From the NCBI RefSeq assembly GCF_000313615.1, contig NZ_AMZQ01000001.1:124001-188000 (forward strand): DNA of 64,000 bases, given 5' to 3'. Of this stretch, positions 55,027 to 64,000 are shown piece after piece. Under the pieces are notes generated by a model. It made no database searches, was not told where the DNA came from, and worked only from the letters and a program-made list of their open reading frames with translations. The position numbers were made by a program, and so were the translations under genes. The stretch comes from Campylobacter showae CSUNSWCD. GTDB lineage: Bacteria > Campylobacterota > Campylobacteria > Campylobacterales > Campylobacteraceae. Within the stretch, counting starts at the first letter, position 1. Every line of letters begins with the position of its first letter.

Positions 55027-55096
55027 CTTTAAAATTTTAAACCCGTTTTGGTTACGGACGGACGAGTCCGCTCCCTCACGGGTTAAAATTTTAAAG
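55027..55096. terminator. Long inverted repeat, likely bidirectional terminator
   Basis: CTTTAAAATTTTAAACCCGT at 55027-55046 is complementary, one bulged base aside, to 55078-55096. The arms carry A/T tracts at their outer ends on both strands. It sits between the convergent focA and Crp-family genes. An inner GGAC...GTCC pair is also possible. Confidence 0.72.
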
Positions 55097-55226
55097 TTAA
55101 ACTACGCCTATTCTGTCTTGAATATTTATTACATAGCTTGCTAAATTTACAAATTTAACTGCATTAAATTTAAAAACTCAAATTTGGCGTTTTTGTCGTA
55201 AGGTTCTTGGTGCGTGAATTTAAATT
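55097..55226. other. Short AAATTT-rich spacer
   Basis: No gene. Repeated AAATTT words, including TAAATTTACAAATTTAA near 55141-55157. Confidence 0.4.
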
Positions 55227-55865
55227 TTAGTTCGTATAGCTTTGTAGCTTTTCATAATCCACTATCAAAAATTCATGCGGCGTTATGCGTCTGATGATGT
55301 CGTCTTTTATGAGCTCGTTAAACGCCGTGCTTGCACTTTGGCGCTTGAGTCCGACGAAGCTTGAAAGCACCTTTAGTGAAAACGGTAAAAAGACGTAGTG
55401 ATAGCCGTTTTGCATCAAATTTTGCTCGGCGGCGAGCTCGACGAGGAAGTTTGCGATGCGCCCCTTTGCGCTTTCAAAAAGTATCGATTTTATGATTTGA
55501 CGCTGCAGCAAGGAGATATTTACGAGCGTGTCGGCGTATGCTTTGGCAAATCGCTCATTTTTTAGCAGCTCGCCCATATCGCCCGCGTCGATCGAGTAGA
55601 CCTCGCTGTCCTCTAGGATCTCTAGCACGCACACGTCGTCCACGATCGAGATGTTGTCTTTTTGTAGGTGATAGACGATAAACTCCTCGCCGTCCTCAAA
55701 GAACGAGAGCTTGCCCGAGCCGCTTTTAAATATCACTACTTTGATTGATTCTGCGTAGATTGTGGCGCCTTTAGCCAGAAGCTCGCGGTTAAATTTAGCA
55801 AGCTCGTTTTGATCCAAAACGTCTAAAATATCGGTCTCGAGTAGGCCTAGTCGTGATTTTTTCAA
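55227..55865 (-). CDS. Crp/Fnr-family transcription regulator
   Basis: A 212-residue regulator with an N-terminal cyclic-nucleotide-like beta-roll (about residues 20-115), a dimer helix and a C-terminal winged helix (LSSFVGLKRQSASTAFNELIKDD, residues about 165-187). The four-Cys [4Fe-4S] set of Fnr is missing, so direct oxygen sensing is unlikely. It is convergent with the formate hydrogenlyase operon and a candidate regulator of it, which is inference from position. Confidence 0.88.
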   Translation of the reverse strand: MKKSRLGLLETDILDVLDQNELAKFNRELLAKGATIYAESIKVVIFKSGSGKLSFFEDGEEFIVYHLQKDNISIVDDVCVLEILEDSEVYSIDAGDMGELLKNERFAKAYADTLVNISLLQRQIIKSILFESAKGRIANFLVELAAEQNLMQNGYHYVFLPFSLKVLSSFVGLKRQSASTAFNELIKDDIIRRITPHEFLIVDYEKLQSYTN

Positions 55866-56074
55866 GTTTATCGTTTCTTATGATTATTATTCGGCGATTA
55901 TTTTATCTTAAATATTTTTAAAGTGGATTAAATTTTGATCAAGCTTTGGGCGATTGCTCTGCGGGTTTTGCATATTTACGCCGCGCTAAAAAGCGAGCGC
56001 TAAAATTTGACTGCTAAATTTAGCCCGTTCTGAGCCTAAATTTTATAAAATAGCTCAAAATTTAAGGACTAAAA

Positions 56075-56707
56075 ATGTTTAACGGACTGATTAGAGAGAT
56101 CGCGCAGGTTGCGAGCTATTCGCAAAATACCCTGCGACTAAAAGCCTCGTACCGCCCAAATTTAGGCGATAGCGTCGCGGTAAACGGCGCGTGCTTGAGC
56201 GTGACGCAGCTGCACGCAGACGGCTTTAGCGTGGAGCTTAGCGCCGAGACTAGGGCGCACATCGTGACGGAAAACTTGCGCGGACGCGTGCATATCGAGC
56301 CTGCGATGCGGCTAGCAGACCGCGTAGACGGACACCTGCTACAAGGCCACGTAGACGCTATCGGCGAGATAGCGCGCATAGAGCGGCGCGAAAACGGGGT
56401 TGATTTTTATATAAATTTGCCCTCTAGCGTCATGCCGATGATGGCAAACAAAGGTAGCATCGCGGTCGAGGGCGTGAGCCTCACGATCAACGAAGTTTTG
56501 CCCACAGGCGTGCGCCTAACGATCATCCCGATCACGTTTCGCGAGAGTTTATTTGGCGAGTTTGAGCCGGGGCGCCGCGTAAATGTAGAAAGCGATCTGC
56601 TCGCGCGCTACGTGGCTAGGCAGCTAGAGTTTAGCCACGGTGCCCAAAACGGCGGCAAAAACGAGATCAGCTGGGACGAGTCGCAGCATATCGCGAGCCT
56701 TTATTAG
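56075..56707 (+). CDS. ribE: Riboflavin synthase alpha subunit
   Basis: Makes riboflavin from two lumazine molecules, 210 residues. MFNGLIREIA at the start (MFTGIV-like), NGACLSV near residue 42, HLLQGHVDAIGEI near 88, GSIAVEGVSLTINE near 130 and ITFRESLFGE near 158 are typical of the two-barrel fold. Ribosome site AAGGA. Followed closely by pgeF. Confidence 0.93.
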   Translation: MFNGLIREIAQVASYSQNTLRLKASYRPNLGDSVAVNGACLSVTQLHADGFSVELSAETRAHIVTENLRGRVHIEPAMRLADRVDGHLLQGHVDAIGEIARIERRENGVDFYINLPSSVMPMMANKGSIAVEGVSLTINEVLPTGVRLTIIPITFRESLFGEFEPGRRVNVESDLLARYVARQLEFSHGAQNGGKNEISWDESQHIASLY

Positions 56708-56732
56708 GTTTGGCGGGTTAAATTTGACGAAA

Positions 56733-57455
56733 ATGAAGCGGGAAATTTTAGACGTAGTTTTTGAAAGCGAGCGCGTTATTGCGGGCTTTACGACGCGTTT
56801 TGGCGGAGTAAGCGATGGTGAGTACGAGGGGTTAAATTTAGCGGGTCACGTCGGAGACCAGCCCGCAAACGTCGCTAAAAATCGAGAAATTTTAGCCGAG
56901 CAAATCGGCGTCGCGCCCGACAATCTAAAATTTATGAACCAAATTCACTCAAACCGCGTGGAAATTTTGCGAAATCTTGATGATGAGCTACAGCCTTGCG
57001 ACGGCGTGATAACCGCGCTTAGAGGCGTAGTGCTTTGCGTTTTGGTTGCCGACTGCTCGCCTGTTTTGATCGCGGATGAGCGGCGCGGCGTGGTTGCCGC
57101 CGTGCATGCGGGCAGGGCGGGCGTAACGGGTAAAATTTGCACGAACGCGGTAAATTTGATGGCGAGCGAGTTTGGCTGCGAGGCGGCCGAGCTACGCGTG
57201 TTTGTCGGCGCAAATATCAAGGCGCGAAACTACGAGGTGGGCGAGCTTGATCTGGGCGCGTTTAACCGCTATAAAAATGGCGGCAAATTTGACATGGAGT
57301 CAGCCTTGCGGGACGAATTTACCGCGCTTGGCGTTGAGCGAGTGGAGTTTGATCCGCGCTGCACGTTTGAGACGCAGGGGCTATTTTCCTACCGCAGGGA
57401 TGGGGTTACAGGGCGATTTTGTGGCTTTGCGATGAATAAAATCTCGTCAAAATAG
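56733..57455 (+). CDS. pgeF: Polyphenol-oxidase/laccase-domain protein (YfiH/PgeF family)
   Basis: A 240-residue DUF152 protein. Metal ligands: His in NQIHSNRVE near residue 71, Cys in VADCSPVLI near 107 and His in VAAVHAGRAG near 124. Family members act on purine nucleosides and help correct peptidoglycan composition; the laccase label is historical. Start at 56733 (MKREILDVVF), discarding a longer frame overlapping ribE. Confidence 0.85.
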   Translation: MKREILDVVFESERVIAGFTTRFGGVSDGEYEGLNLAGHVGDQPANVAKNREILAEQIGVAPDNLKFMNQIHSNRVEILRNLDDELQPCDGVITALRGVVLCVLVADCSPVLIADERRGVVAAVHAGRAGVTGKICTNAVNLMASEFGCEAAELRVFVGANIKARNYEVGELDLGAFNRYKNGGKFDMESALRDEFTALGVERVEFDPRCTFETQGLFSYRRDGVTGRFCGFAMNKISSK

Positions 57456-57577
57456 CCGTATATGGCCTAAATTTGGGCGTAGACGAACGTGCGGCCAGGC
57501 GAGTTTAGTTAAAATTTCATTTATGTTTATTAAAAAGGGCTAAAATTTAAATCGAAACCTCATAAAAAGGAGTCAGT

Positions 57578-58147
57578 ATGAGAAAAATTTTACTTTGTTT
57601 GATTGTTGCGGCGAGTGCGCTTTTGGCGGCACAAACGAGATCCTCAAACGAGATGGCAACCGCCCCTGCGAGCACGCCTACAAATTTGACAAATAAGCAG
57701 TTTGAAGACGCGCTAGCGATGTACCGAGTTTCGGATTTTAGCGAGGCGGCAAGGCTCTTTAATCTAGCGTGCGAGGGCGGTCACGCGCGGGCATGCTATG
57801 ATCTGGGCGCGATGATCGCTAGCGGAAAAGTCGCGGCAAAGCAGCCTGGGACGGCGGCTAAATTTTACGAGCGAGCATGCAAGATGGGCGATAAGCTGGG
57901 CTGCTACGCGCTAGCGTACGCGTGCCAGACGGGTGCTGGCATAGCAAAAGATGAAGCTAGAGCATACGAACTCTATAAAAACTCATGCGAGCTTGGACTA
58001 GCTAAGGGCTGCAACGAGGCGGGCTTTATGAGCGAGCGCGGCATGGGCGTAAACGCGGACGTCAAAGCCGCGGTTAAATTTTACGAAAAAGCGTGCAAGA
58101 TGGTGCTAGAGGTCGGCTGCGAAAACGCTAAAATTTTAAAGCGTTAA
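57578..58147 (+). CDS. Exported Sel1-repeat protein (Hcp-like)
   Basis: A 189-residue secreted protein with a signal peptide at residues 1-18 and about four Sel1-like repeats (LFNLACEGGHARACYDLGAM, KFYERACKMGDKLGCYALAY and so on). Cysteines fall once or twice per repeat and probably form disulphides, as in Helicobacter cysteine-rich proteins. Those bind cell-wall sugars or act on the host; function here unknown. Ribosome site AAAGGAG. Confidence 0.88.
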   Translation: MRKILLCLIVAASALLAAQTRSSNEMATAPASTPTNLTNKQFEDALAMYRVSDFSEAARLFNLACEGGHARACYDLGAMIASGKVAAKQPGTAAKFYERACKMGDKLGCYALAYACQTGAGIAKDEARAYELYKNSCELGLAKGCNEAGFMSERGMGVNADVKAAVKFYEKACKMVLEVGCENAKILKR

Positions 58148-58281
58148 GCCAAGCTAGCTGCTAAAATTTAACTCGGTAGCGCGTTCTTGTTTTGCGGGGT
58201 GCGCGCCGAGTTTAAATTTGAGCTAAAATTTACTGCAAATTTTTTATAATAACCCTAAAAATCCACTAAAAATCGAGAAAA

Positions 58282-58497
58282 ATGCCATATGAAAATTTTA
58301 AATCAAAAAATCCTCTCGCGGCAAAAATCGTCGCAAATGCGAGAAAATTTGACGTCCAGACATTGCAAAACGAAGATCTCGTAAATTTGCTTTTAAATGA
58401 GAAAAAGATCGAAATCTCGGGCGAACAAAAAGAGGCCGTAGAGCGCGTATTTACGGGGCTAATGAACATAGAAGAGGGCGTGCAGCTAAGCGGATAG
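58282..58497 (+). CDS. Small hypothetical protein, 71 residues
   Basis: Hydrophilic, charged protein (NEDLVNLLLNEKKIEISGEQKEAVERVF) with no recognised domain. The preceding GAGAAAA is a weak ribosome site. Composition and length are plausible for a real gene, but support is limited. It lies alone between the Sel1 gene and iadA. Confidence 0.5.
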   Translation: MPYENFKSKNPLAAKIVANARKFDVQTLQNEDLVNLLLNEKKIEISGEQKEAVERVFTGLMNIEEGVQLSG

Positions 58498-58686
58498 TTT
58501 GCTAAATTTGACTCCCTGCTAAATCTACAAAAATAAAACCAAGCATCACTCAAACCACCGCTTCTCCAATAAAAACTGAAATATCTGGTTTTTATCAAAT
58601 TTGATGTAAAATGACGGCGTGACATCGCAATCAAAATAAGCTAAAACGTAAATTTTAAAATGAAAATCCAAAGCAAAGGAGAAAAT

Positions 58687-59826
58687 ATGCTGTTACTTAA
58701 AAATGCCGACCTATACGCGCCAGAGCACGTCGGCAGGAGCGACGTTTTAGTAGGCGGAGGTAAAATTTTAGCCGTTTCCAAGGGGCTTGATTTTCGAGTT
58801 GAGGGTCTTGAGGTTTACGATCTAGAAGGCAAAATTTTAGCGCCTGGGCTCATCGATCAGCACGTGCACATCACAGGCGGCGGCGGTGAGGCTGGTTATC
58901 ATTCGCGAACGCCTGAAATAACGCTATCTGGGATCATCCGCTACGGCACGACGACGGTAGTGGGCACGCTAGGCACCGACGGGTGCACGAGGAGCCTGGA
59001 AAATCTCTACTCAAAGGCCAAAGCGCTTGAATACGAGGGTATCTCGACATTCATCCATACTGGCTCTTACGCGCTACCTAGCGTCACATTTACGGGCTCC
59101 GTCACGCGCGATCTGGTGCTCATCGACAAGGTTATCGGCTGTAAGATCGCGATGAGCGATAACCGCGGCAGCTACCCGACCTCTCAGGAGCTCATCAAAA
59201 CCCTAACGCAGATCCGCATCGGCGGAATGATCTCGAAAAAAGGCGGCGTGCTGCACATGCATATGGGCGGGCTCGCGGATAAATTTGACCTGATTTTTAG
59301 CGTGATCAAGGATTATTCGTTCCCGGTTAATTACTTTTCGCCGACGCATTGCGCGCGGACAAAGGAGCTTTTTGATGAAGCGATCAAATTTCAAAAAATG
59401 GGCGGCTATATCGACATCACGAGCGGCGGAAGCCAGTTTATGCCGCTTCACGAAGCTATCGCGTACGGGCTTGCTAACGGGCTAAATTTAGAGCGCCTAA
59501 CGATGAGCTCGGACGGCAACGGCAGCGTGCCTAGATTTGACGATAACGGCGCATTGGTCGGCTACGGCTGCGCTTCGTGCGAGACGAATTTAGAGGTCTT
59601 GCAGGCCTGTGTCAAAAATAAAATCCTAACTATCCCGCAAGCGCTAAGCATGATGGGCAAAAACGTCGCAAAATATCTAAATTTAAACGGCAAGGGCGAG
59701 ATAAAAGCTGGCTTTGACGCTGATTTTGCGGTATTTGACGAAGCTCTAAATTTAGATAGCGTGATCGCGAAAGGGGAGTTTTGCGTGAAAGAGGGCAAGC
59801 TCGTGAAAAAGGGATTTTTTGAGTGA
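58687..59826 (+). CDS. iadA: Isoaspartyl dipeptidase
   Basis: A 379-residue amidohydrolase that splits beta-aspartyl dipeptides from damaged proteins. Metal-binding HVHITGGGGE near residue 59, RYGTTTVVGTLGTDG near 86, a SDNRGSYPT stretch near 158, HMHMGG near 193 and TSDGNG-type SSDGNGS near 278. Start at 58687 after AAAGGAG; an earlier ATG at 58660 lacks a site. Confidence 0.92.
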   Translation: MLLLKNADLYAPEHVGRSDVLVGGGKILAVSKGLDFRVEGLEVYDLEGKILAPGLIDQHVHITGGGGEAGYHSRTPEITLSGIIRYGTTTVVGTLGTDGCTRSLENLYSKAKALEYEGISTFIHTGSYALPSVTFTGSVTRDLVLIDKVIGCKIAMSDNRGSYPTSQELIKTLTQIRIGGMISKKGGVLHMHMGGLADKFDLIFSVIKDYSFPVNYFSPTHCARTKELFDEAIKFQKMGGYIDITSGGSQFMPLHEAIAYGLANGLNLERLTMSSDGNGSVPRFDDNGALVGYGCASCETNLEVLQACVKNKILTIPQALSMMGKNVAKYLNLNGKGEIKAGFDADFAVFDEALNLDSVIAKGEFCVKEGKLVKKGFFE

Positions 59827-60110
59827 AATTTGAAACAAATTCGCCGCTTCCTTAAAATTTGGCGAGTTTAAATTTGACGTATAATCTTGCTCGCGCCGCT
59901 TGCGAGCATCTAGCCTTTACGGCGCAAAATTTAACCGCGCCGAGGTTTGGATTATATTAAATTTAGCTTTAATTCAGTTATTTTTAAATATAATCCAAGC
60001 TTCAATTCACACACACCAGTCCTAAAATTTGGTTGCGTTTGTCTAAAACAAATGTTAATGGGTGTGGAGGAGAAACCTAAATTTCGGGGCAACCCACAAG
60101 GAGAAAACTC
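59827..60110 (+). promoter_or_regulatory. rpsB promoter and possible structured leader
   Basis: TATAAT at 59989-59994 is a good -10 box. A leader of about 115 bases follows. CACACACC near 60010 can pair with GGTGTGG near 60061, and an internal TTTGT/ACAAA stem is possible (near 60040). That resembles an autoregulatory ribosomal-protein leader. Ribosome site AAGGAG at 60098-60103. Confidence 0.5.
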
Positions 60111-60911
60111 ATGGTAACAATGAGAGATTTGCTAGAGTGCGGCGTTCATTTCGGACACCAAACACGCAGATGGAATCCGAAGATGAAAAAATTCATTTTC
60201 GGCGAGAGAAAAGGTATCTATATCATAGATCTACAAAAAACTATCCGCTACTTCCGCTACACTTATAATGTCGTTCGCGACGCAGCAGCAGAGGGTAAAA
60301 CTATACTTTTCGTAGGCACTAAAAAGCAAGCCGGAGCAACTCTAAAAGAGTATGCTGAAAAATGCGGCATGCCGTACGTAAATCACCGCTGGCTAGGTGG
60401 CATGATGACAAACTTCGGCACTATCCGCCAATCTATCCGCAAACTCGAAGTAATCGAGGCTATGGAAGAAGACGGTTCTATAAATTTACTAACTAAAAAA
60501 GAAGCGCTAATGCTTCGCCGCAAAAAAGAGAAGCTTCTAGCGTCTCTAGGCGGTATCAGAAACCTAAAAACCGTGCCTGATATGATTTTCGTCATCGACA
60601 CCGTAAAAGAAAAAATCGCCGTTCAAGAGGCTAACCGCCTAAAAATCCCTGTCGTAGCTCCGATCGATACAAACTGTGATCCTGACGTTATCGACTTCCC
60701 GATTCCTGGCAACGACGACGCGATCCGCTCTGTTCAGCTTTTCTGCCAAGAAATGGCTGAGGCTATCATCGAGGGACGCTCTCAGCTTGAAAAAGACGGC
60801 GGCGAGCAAGAAGAAGGCAAAGAGGCTGTAAGCCAAGCCGAAAAAGACGCAGTCGTAAACGAGGCTGCGAGCGAAGACTTCTCTGAGGACTTCAGCGAGG
60901 ACGAAGAGTAA
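60111..60911 (+). CDS. rpsB: 30S ribosomal protein S2
   Basis: A 266-residue small-subunit ribosomal protein. [36 protein letters not shown] at the start and [13 protein letters not shown] and PIDTNCDP-type lines are canonical. The acidic, Glu/Asp-rich C-terminal tail of about 35 residues is usual in Campylobacter. Stop overlaps tsf start. Confidence 0.98.
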   Translation: MVTMRDLLECGVHFGHQTRRWNPKMKKFIFGERKGIYIIDLQKTIRYFRYTYNVVRDAAAEGKTILFVGTKKQAGATLKEYAEKCGMPYVNHRWLGGMMTNFGTIRQSIRKLEVIEAMEEDGSINLLTKKEALMLRRKKEKLLASLGGIRNLKTVPDMIFVIDTVKEKIAVQEANRLKIPVVAPIDTNCDPDVIDFPIPGNDDAIRSVQLFCQEMAEAIIEGRSQLEKDGGEQEEGKEAVSQAEKDAVVNEAASEDFSEDFSEDEE

Positions 60912-61975
60912 TGGAAATCAGCGCACAAATGGTAAAAGAGCTCCGCGAATCAACTGGAGCTGGAATGATGGACTGCAAAAAGGCGCTAGCCGAGGCTAAC
61001 GGCGACATGGAAAAAGCCGTCGATATATTGCGCGAAAAAGGCCTAGGTCAAGCCGCTAAAAAAGCCGACCGCCTAGCTAGCGAGGGTCTTGTGAGCGTTG
61101 TTGTTTGCGATCACTGCAAAACAGCAACTATCAGCGAGATAAACTCTGAGACTGACTTCGTCGCTAAAAACGCGCAGTTTCAAAATTTGACCAAAGACAC
61201 TACGGCGCACATCCAAACAAATTTGATAAAAGACGTCGAGAGCTTAAACGCAAGCATCATCAACGGCGTTAAATTTGAGGATTATTTCAAAAGCCAGATC
61301 GCTACTATCGGCGAAAATTTGGTCGTTCGCCGCTTTGAGACTATAAAAGCAGACGACAAAGGCGTAGTAAACGGCTATGTGCACTCAAACGGCCGCGTAG
61401 GCGTACTGATCGGCCTAGCTTGCGAAAGTGCAGAAATCGCAAACAAAGCGGCTGAATTTGCAAGAAATTTGTGCATGCATGCAGCCGCTATGAAACCAAG
61501 CGTAATCAGCTATAAAGACCTTGATAAAGATTTTGTCGAGAAGGAATTTATCGCACTTCGCGCCGAGCTTGAAAAAGACAATGAAGAGCTAAAACGCCTA
61601 GGCAAGCCGCTTCACCACATCCCTGAGTATGCTAGCCGCTGCCAAATAGGCGATGCAGAGCTTGCTAAAGCTACTAAAGCTATCGAAGAAGAGCTAAAGG
61701 CTGAAGGCAAACCTGAGAAAATTTGGGATAAGATCATCCCTGGCAAGATCGATAGATTTTATGCCGACAACACCGTTTTAGATCAGCGCCTTACGCTGCT
61801 TGGACAGTTTTACGTAATGGACGATAAAAAAACTATCGAGCAAGTCGTTGAAGAAAAAGGCAAAGAGCTAGGTGGCAAGATCGAAGTAGTAAAATACGTT
61901 CGTTTTGAGCTTGGCGAAGGCCTAGAGAAGAAAAACGAAGACTTTGCGGCCGAGGTTGCGGCACAAATAGGCTAA
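60911..61975 (+). CDS. tsf: Elongation factor Ts
   Basis: Guanine nucleotide exchange factor for EF-Tu, 354 residues. LRESTGAGMMDCKKALAEANGDMEKA near the start, SEINSETDFVAKN near 78 and PGKIDRFYADNTVLDQ-type C-terminal part. The first ATG overlaps the rpsB stop. Slightly longer than E. coli Tsf (283), normal for epsilonproteobacteria. Confidence 0.97.
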   Translation: MEISAQMVKELRESTGAGMMDCKKALAEANGDMEKAVDILREKGLGQAAKKADRLASEGLVSVVVCDHCKTATISEINSETDFVAKNAQFQNLTKDTTAHIQTNLIKDVESLNASIINGVKFEDYFKSQIATIGENLVVRRFETIKADDKGVVNGYVHSNGRVGVLIGLACESAEIANKAAEFARNLCMHAAAMKPSVISYKDLDKDFVEKEFIALRAELEKDNEELKRLGKPLHHIPEYASRCQIGDAELAKATKAIEEELKAEGKPEKIWDKIIPGKIDRFYADNTVLDQRLTLLGQFYVMDDKKTIEQVVEEKGKELGGKIEVVKYVRFELGEGLEKKNEDFAAEVAAQIG

Positions 61976-61979
61976 ATTA

Positions 61980-62636
61980 ATGGAAATCTTAAAGGGCGTA
62001 AATCTAGGCTTTGCGTATGATTATACGCTCTTTGAGGATGTAAATTTAAGCGTAAATGCCGGCGGCAGCTGCGCCATAACTGGCGTTAGCGGCTGCGGCA
62101 AATCAACTATACTCCACATACTTTCCACTCTTTTGCGACCAAAAAACGGCGAAGTTATCTACGGGGGTAAATCGCTTTACGACCTATCGGCAAACGAGCT
62201 TTTACGCATTCGTAGATTTGATTTTGGTATTATTTTCCAGGCGCACTATCTTTTTAAAGGCTTTAGCGCGCACGAAAACATCGAGCTAGCCTCCGTTTTA
62301 TCCGCTCAGAAAATCGATGATGAAATTTTGGCAAATTTAAAAATAGACGGTGTAATGAATCAAAAAGTAGGCGAGCTAAGCGGCGGACAGCAGCAGCGCG
62401 TCTCAATCGCTAGAGTGCTTTGCAAAAAGCCGCGCGTGATATTTGCCGACGAACCGACGGGAAATCTGGACAAACAAACCGCAAATGAAGTGATGCAAAC
62501 GCTGTTTAACTACATCAAAGCAAACGATGCGGCGCTGGTTTTGGTCACTCACGACAACGAGCTCGCGCAAAGATGTGACGAGGTTTATCGCCTCGAAGAT
62601 AAAAAATTCTCTTTAATTTCTCCTGAAGATATTTAA
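61980..62636 (+). CDS. LolD/FtsE-type ABC ATPase
   Basis: A 218-residue ATPase. Walker A GVSGCGKS at residues 35-42, signature LSGGQQQR near 140, Walker B VIFADEPTG near 160, H-loop VTHD near 192. Best fits lipoprotein-release (LolD) or FtsE families. It follows tsf by four bases and precedes fliR, the order also known in C. jejuni. No permease partner next to it. Confidence 0.88.
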   Translation: MEILKGVNLGFAYDYTLFEDVNLSVNAGGSCAITGVSGCGKSTILHILSTLLRPKNGEVIYGGKSLYDLSANELLRIRRFDFGIIFQAHYLFKGFSAHENIELASVLSAQKIDDEILANLKIDGVMNQKVGELSGGQQQRVSIARVLCKKPRVIFADEPTGNLDKQTANEVMQTLFNYIKANDAALVLVTHDNELAQRCDEVYRLEDKKFSLISPEDI

Positions 62637-63060
62637 ATATTTTTATTAGGCGGCGAGTTTTCAAATTTACTGCTTAAATTTTAAGCGTCAAATTTACGAG
62701 CTATTTTTTGAGTTTAAATTTATCGCAAACCGCCTAAAGTGACCACTTCTGAACGAACAAAATTTATAATCAAATTTAGTCTCGTAGCCGTATTTTATAA
62801 AGCGTAGCGATTTTTTAAATTTACCGCACGACAAGCTAAAATTTAACCCAAAACAAAAGCTAAAAGCGACCGCCAAATTTAAACCTCTTAAATTTAAAAA
62901 GCAACAACGGCACGAATAAAATTTGGCAGACAAAGCGGTGTTTTGCGCCCCTTGACCACACCCAAATTTCCGCACATTTTCATCTGTCTTTCAAATTTAC
63001 CGAATTTTCAAGGATTTAAGCCTAAAATAACGGCATTTAAATTTAAAACGAAAGATTCAA
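62637..63060. other. Gene-free spacer, AAATTT-rich
   Basis: About 420 bp with many AAATTT words and no supportable gene, promoter or RNA. A leftward frame at 62694-62975 is judged a shadow. Confidence 0.45.
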
Positions 63061-63822
63061 GTGGAGCTAGTCGAGTTTTTTGCGCCCGAGCGCGTCATCA
63101 CCTTTATGCTGCTATTTGCGCGTATCGGCGGGCTGATGCTATTTTTCCCGTTTTACGGGCATGAACAAATCCCCATGAGCGTCAAGACCGCATTTTCGTT
63201 TCTACTCACGCTATTTTTGTTTCCGCTTGCCAGCATCAAAAGCGGCGAGATTTACTATCTAGCCGTAGAGATCGTGAGCGAGGCGGCGCTGGGGGTTTGC
63301 GCAGGGTTGCTGCTTCATATCGTTTTTGCCAGTTTGCAGCTAGCGGGCGAGCAGATATCGATGATCATGGGTTTTTCGATGGCTTCGGTGCTTGATCCAC
63401 AGACTGGCCTTAGCTCGCCCGTGATCTCAAATATCATAAATTTCCTCGCACTCATGACCTTTTTGGCCTTTGACGGGCATCATTTGATCCTACTTTTTAT
63501 CTCAAATTCGCTCACGCACGTTCCGTTAGGCGGCTTTTACCCGAGCCCAGATATCGTACAGTATGCCTCTAAATCTATGATAAATTTGTTCACTTTTGGC
63601 TTTATTATTTCCTTCCCGATTTTGGCGCTTTCGCTACTTTCTGATTTGATTTTTGGTATGCTGATGAAGACAATGCCGCAGTTTAACTTGCTGGTCGTTG
63701 GCTACCCGATCAAGATCACGATCGGCTTTGCCGTGCTGATCGCGATATTAGCGGGCATGATGGAGCTTTTTAGGCAGCTTGTGCTTCGCGTTATCAACGA
63801 CCTTCCGTCGCTATTTTTCTAA
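63061..63822 (+). CDS. fliR: Flagellar export apparatus protein FliR
   Basis: A 253-residue inner-membrane component of the flagellar type III export gate, about six membrane segments. FARIGGLMLFFPFYGHEQIPMSVKTA near residue 19, QISMIMGFSMASVLDPQTG near 97 and MPQFNLLVVGYPIKI near 202 are characteristic. GTG start, with AAAGAT-type spacing above it. Same order (tsf-ABC-fliR) as in C. jejuni. Confidence 0.93.
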   Translation: MELVEFFAPERVITFMLLFARIGGLMLFFPFYGHEQIPMSVKTAFSFLLTLFLFPLASIKSGEIYYLAVEIVSEAALGVCAGLLLHIVFASLQLAGEQISMIMGFSMASVLDPQTGLSSPVISNIINFLALMTFLAFDGHHLILLFISNSLTHVPLGGFYPSPDIVQYASKSMINLFTFGFIISFPILALSLLSDLIFGMLMKTMPQFNLLVVGYPIKITIGFAVLIAILAGMMELFRQLVLRVINDLPSLFF

Positions 63823-63886
63823 AACTAAGCTTGAAGTAATGGAAAATGTTTTAAAATACGTTTTTTAGGTATAAAAAGGAGAATTC

Positions 63887-64000
63887 GTGAAAATCGTTCT
63901 TGCAAATGCCAATCCCGCGGTATCGCGTTTGGCGACGCTGGCTCTTAGCAAAATGGGTTACGAATATGTTGAGATCGGCGATGTAGGCGAGCTTAGCGGC
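63887..64000 (+). CDS. Start of an unidentified gene, cut by the window end
   Basis: A GTG start after AAAAAGGAGAA, giving VKIVLANANPAVSRLATLAL and continuing to the last base. The opening loosely recalls a receiver or nucleotide-binding beta-alpha-beta start, but 38 residues are too few to assign. Confidence 0.6.
   Translation, partial: MKIVLANANPAVSRLATLALSKMGYEYVEIGDVGELSG

Noticed and set aside
55050-55082. Possible hammerhead ribozyme core (GGAC..GTCC) in the terminator
   Set aside because: The CUGAUGA and GAAA core boxes are missing on both strands; the long inverted repeat explains the pattern.
62694-62975. Leftward 93-codon frame between the ABC ATPase gene and fliR
   Set aside because: Spans an AAATTT-rich spacer, with no ribosome site or family.
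1-64000. CRISPR arrays, rRNA genes, insertion sequences
   Set aside because: No regularly spaced repeats, rRNA or transposase frames were found; repeated AAATTT words are a genome-wide signature, not an array.

Overview
The window comes from a Campylobacter-type epsilonproteobacterium. Evidence: a ciaB homologue; the order rpsB-tsf-ABC ATPase-fliR, which C. jejuni also has; petABC; a Crp-like regulator; and the AAATTT / TCAAATTTGA words that saturate chromosomal genes and spacers. The mix of formate hydrogenlyase, a tannase-like esterase and a NifB-like gene points to the oral, hydrogen- and formate-using group (C. rectus, C. showae or C. curvus-like). That species placement is inference.

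Layout. 1-4.9 kb: iron/siderophore-type ABC transporter with an exported tannase-like esterase inside the locus. 5-7.2 kb: fdhF, one 752-residue formate dehydrogenase H read through an in-frame TGA as selenocysteine. 7.7-10.2 kb: ciaB and an acyl-CoA thioesterase. 10.6-20.4 kb: a 9.7 kb integrated element bounded by perfect 41-bp repeats at the 3' end of tRNA-Phe. It carries a P4-type integrase, an AlpA-like HTH protein, a split primase, a RepA-like helicase, a ParE-type toxin-antitoxin pair and several orphans, but no capsid or conjugation genes, so it resembles a phage satellite. 20.5-28.3 kb: murD, mraY, gpmI, fabG-acpP-fabF-accA. 29.3-36.3 kb: a damaged polar amino-acid ABC transporter, then a tightly overlapping five-gene operon: 2-hydroxyacyl-CoA-dehydratase-type activator (broken), double-cubane-cluster-type reductase (intact), Tat-exported oxyanion-binding-type protein (frameshifted), NapH-like membrane ferredoxin and NifB-like radical SAM protein. 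36.7-43.4 kb: a SUMF1-like protein, cytochrome bc1, a VOC protein and mnmG. 44.3-55 kb: formate hydrogenlyase (hyfABCEFGHI, hycH-like, a 37-residue small gene, hycI, formate channel). 55-64 kb: Crp-family regulator, ribE, pgeF, a Sel1 protein, iadA, rpsB, tsf, an ABC ATPase, fliR and the start of one more gene.

How they work together: FdhF at 5 kb and the Hyf complex at 44-55 kb supply the parts of a formate-to-H2 system, with a formate channel and a nickel-site maturation protease. The most unusual locus is the NifB / double-cubane operon, since no nitrogenase structural genes are present in the window. It is also where decay is concentrated: five inactivating lesions in four genes within 7 kb, against none recognised elsewhere. 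The second candidate for a new system is the satellite-like element in tRNA-Phe.
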